A DNA stretch of 15,843 bases from the NCBI GenBank assembly GCA_910589115.1, contig CAJUSB010000080.1, positions 1-15,843 on the forward strand, written 5' to 3'. Source of the DNA: an uncultured Clostridia bacterium. GTDB taxonomy: Bacteria > Bacillota > Clostridia > Oscillospirales > Butyricicoccaceae. Both the position numbers and the translations under genes were made by a program. Position 1 is the first letter of the stretch; each line of letters opens with the position of its first letter. The notes below the pieces were generated by a model that worked only from the letters and a program-made list of their open reading frames with translations, was not told the origin of the DNA and did no database searches. This document shows positions 14,553 to 15,843 of this stretch, in pieces.

Positions 14553-15356
14553 ATGAATGAAATAATCCTGATGGCGCTGCTCGCGACACTCGGCACATGG
14601 CTGATGACTGCGCTGGGCGCCGCAACCGTCGTTTTTTTCAAGTCCCCAAATCCAAAGGGGCTGAACCTGATGCTGGGGTTTGCCTCGGGGGTAATGATTG
14701 CAGCGAGCTTCTGGTCTCTGCTCCAGCCTGCAATCGAACGGGCAGAAGCCGCCGCCGGGCTGCCCGCCTATGTCGTCGCAACAGCCGGATTCCTATCGGG
14801 TGCGCTGTTTATGTGGGGCTCGGATAAAGTTGTCCGTCTGGCACGCGGGCGGGCGGACAGTACACAAGGGATGCCCAACGAACGAATCAACCGCATTATA
14901 ATGCTGGTGCTCTCAATTACCCTGCACAACATACCGGAAGGATTGGCAGTCGGCGTTGCCTTCGGCGCGCTGAAAAGCCACGCGTACACAATGGAAGCAC
15001 TGATGGGCGCGGTGACGATCGGCGTAGGCATTGGCCTGCAAAATTTCCCGGAGGGGGCGGCGGTCTCTATCCCGCTGCGCCGTGAAGGCTGTTCCCGCAG
15101 AAAAAGTTTTTTCCTCGGGCAGGCCTCGGGCATGGTGGAACCCATTGCCGGCGTGCTGGGAGCATGGCTGGTCGTTTATGTAGAAGCAATTCTGCCGTTT
15201 GCGTTATCCTTCGCCGCAGGCGCGATGATCCTTGTCGCCGTGCATGAGCTGATACCGGAATGCCAGCGTGAGCAGGAGCATCAGCCGTATTTTGCTACCA
15301 TGGGGATCATTGCCGGGTTTGCCGTTATGATGCTGCTGGATGTTATGCTCGGATAG
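14553..15356 (+). CDS. ZIP family metal transporter (ZupT/GufA-like)
   Basis: The 267-aa membrane protein belongs to the ZIP family, which brings divalent metals such as zinc, iron or manganese into the cytoplasm. Eight hydrophobic segments are visible. The metal-binding motifs HNIPEG (125-130) and QNFPEG (163-168) mark helices 4 and 5, with His125, Asn126, Glu129, Asn164 and Glu167, and HELIPE (231-236) adds His231, Glu232 and Glu235. A variable loop before helix 4 (about 95-113) is short and not histidine-rich. ATG 14553 has AGGAGG 7 nt upstream. It is divergent from ridA and convergent with the XRE gene. A long leader and an operator-like repeat suggest metal control. The substrate cannot be read from the sequence. 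Confidence 0.93.
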   Translation: MNEIILMALLATLGTWLMTALGAATVVFFKSPNPKGLNLMLGFASGVMIAASFWSLLQPAIERAEAAAGLPAYVVATAGFLSGALFMWGSDKVVRLARGRADSTQGMPNERINRIIMLVLSITLHNIPEGLAVGVAFGALKSHAYTMEALMGAVTIGVGIGLQNFPEGAAVSIPLRREGCSRRKSFFLGQASGMVEPIAGVLGAWLVVYVEAILPFALSFAAGAMILVAVHELIPECQREQEHQPYFATMGIIAGFAVMMLLDVMLG

Positions 15357-15382
15357 GCCGCAGTATGCCATCCGCAAAGGCT

Positions 15383-15412
15383 CCGCTGGCACAGCCGAAC
15401 GCTGTGCAGCGG
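15383..15412. terminator. Hairpin between convergent ZIP and XRE genes
   Basis: CCGCT, a bulged G, then GCACAGC pair with GCTGTGC and AGCGG over a CGAAC loop, giving a 12-bp interrupted stem. It occupies the 57-nt gap between two convergent genes, but no T run follows on either strand, so efficient intrinsic termination is uncertain. Confidence 0.5.
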
Positions 15413-15413
15413 T

Positions 15414-15674
15414 TCAGCCTTCATTCGGAGGCTCATCATAAAGTAACTCGTTCGTCGTTATATGAAACAGCTCTGCCAACGCTTTCAGTTCAATATCCGT
15501 CACAAAACGCTGCCCCGATTCAATTTTTGAAATCGCATTTTTATCCAAATCCATCCCGGAAAGCTGCAAACGGTCTTCCAGCATACGCTGTGATACCTTT
15601 GGCTTCATACCTTTCCGCAGCTGTGCAATCCGGAGTCCACATAAGTTTCGTTTACCATTTTGACTTTTAAACAT
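15414..15674 (-). CDS. XRE family helix-turn-helix regulator
   Basis: The 86-aa protein is almost entirely one DNA-binding helix-turn-helix domain. The first helix is GLRIAQLRKG, the recognition part is ...KNAISKIESGQR (about 45-56), and ELKALAELFHITTNELL closes the domain. About ten extra residues before the recognition helix match the longer XRE variety. There is no C-terminal ligand or protease domain. ATG 15674 has GAGGA about 6 nt upstream. Its own promoter contains one arm of a perfect inverted repeat, suggesting autoregulation and probably control of an unseen gene further right. Such regulators are common in mobile elements and toxin-antitoxin pairs, but no partner is visible here. 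Confidence 0.9.
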   Translation of the reverse strand: MFKSQNGKRNLCGLRIAQLRKGMKPKVSQRMLEDRLQLSGMDLDKNAISKIESGQRFVTDIELKALAELFHITTNELLYDEPPNEG

Positions 15675-15746
15675 TTCATTCCTCTTTAACCTTTTTAATT
15701 TATCCCATGCTGGGCCATCCCAACAAAACGGTTATCGAACGTGAGT

Positions 15747-15824
15747 AGTATAATCCATTTTCGTCTTTAGGACAAGAATCAAAAGATTATACTATAAATG
15801 AGCAAATCTGAAAAAAGACGAAAA
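15747..15824 (-). promoter_or_regulatory. XRE promoter and operator-like inverted repeat
   Basis: On the minus strand TTGTCC (15770-15775) is followed 17 nt later by TATACT (15747-15752). A perfect 11-bp inverted repeat, TTTTCGTCTTT (15758-15768) and AAAGACGAAAA (15814-15824), has its left arm inside this spacer and its right arm 45 bp away. The AT-rich spacer between the arms contains further TATACT- and TATAAA-like sequences that may serve a rightward gene beyond the window. Confidence 0.65.
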
Positions 15825-15843
15825 AGAAGGCATAGCCCCAAGT

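Overview
The window suggests a spore-forming, Gram-positive anaerobe of the Clostridia, probably Oscillospirales-like. The evidence is AGGAGG-type ribosome sites, sigma-A promoters, intrinsic terminators with U tracts, a fragment of the forespore sigma factor gene sigG, a SpoIVCA-like serine recombinase, and an unusual tryptophanase next to a Na+/amino-acid symporter. The genus cannot be fixed from sequence alone. No rRNA, tRNA or CRISPR array was seen.

Left part (1-2530, + strand): a structured repeat (copy 1, cut by the window edge), a 42-residue orphan ORF, an attenuator-like hairpin, a large serine recombinase (520-1953), and 50 bp later an open frame matching SigG only from its internal Met (about residue 98 of B. 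subtilis SigG) to the C terminus, closed by a strong terminator. The first ~97 SigG residues (sigma regions 2.1-2.3) are absent and the internal ATG has no ribosome site. This layout resembles the skin element in sigK. The best reading is the right end of an intervening element inserted in sigG, with the 5' half of sigG to the left of the window. This is the most interesting candidate here.

Middle (2580-10365): repeat copy 2 in reverse orientation, carrying a 45-bp tandem array of hairpins; a soluble PAS-PAS hybrid histidine kinase; an AT-rich gene-poor stretch; then a leftward operon of a heterodimeric ABC exporter (two half-transporters with complementary degenerate ATP-site residues) followed by truA, driven by a perfect TTGACA-17-TATAAT promoter; then repeat copy 3. 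The three repeat copies share a fixed order of hairpins with compensatory base changes, so the secondary structure appears to be conserved.

Right part (10366-15843): a leftward amino-acid catabolism cluster (ridA, a tryptophanase-like lyase, an NSS-family Na+ symporter with its own terminator). Uptake, beta-elimination and 2-aminoacrylate detoxification would fit together. A divergent ZIP metal transporter with a long leader follows, and finally a small XRE regulator whose promoter holds one arm of an 11-bp inverted repeat, probably its own operator.
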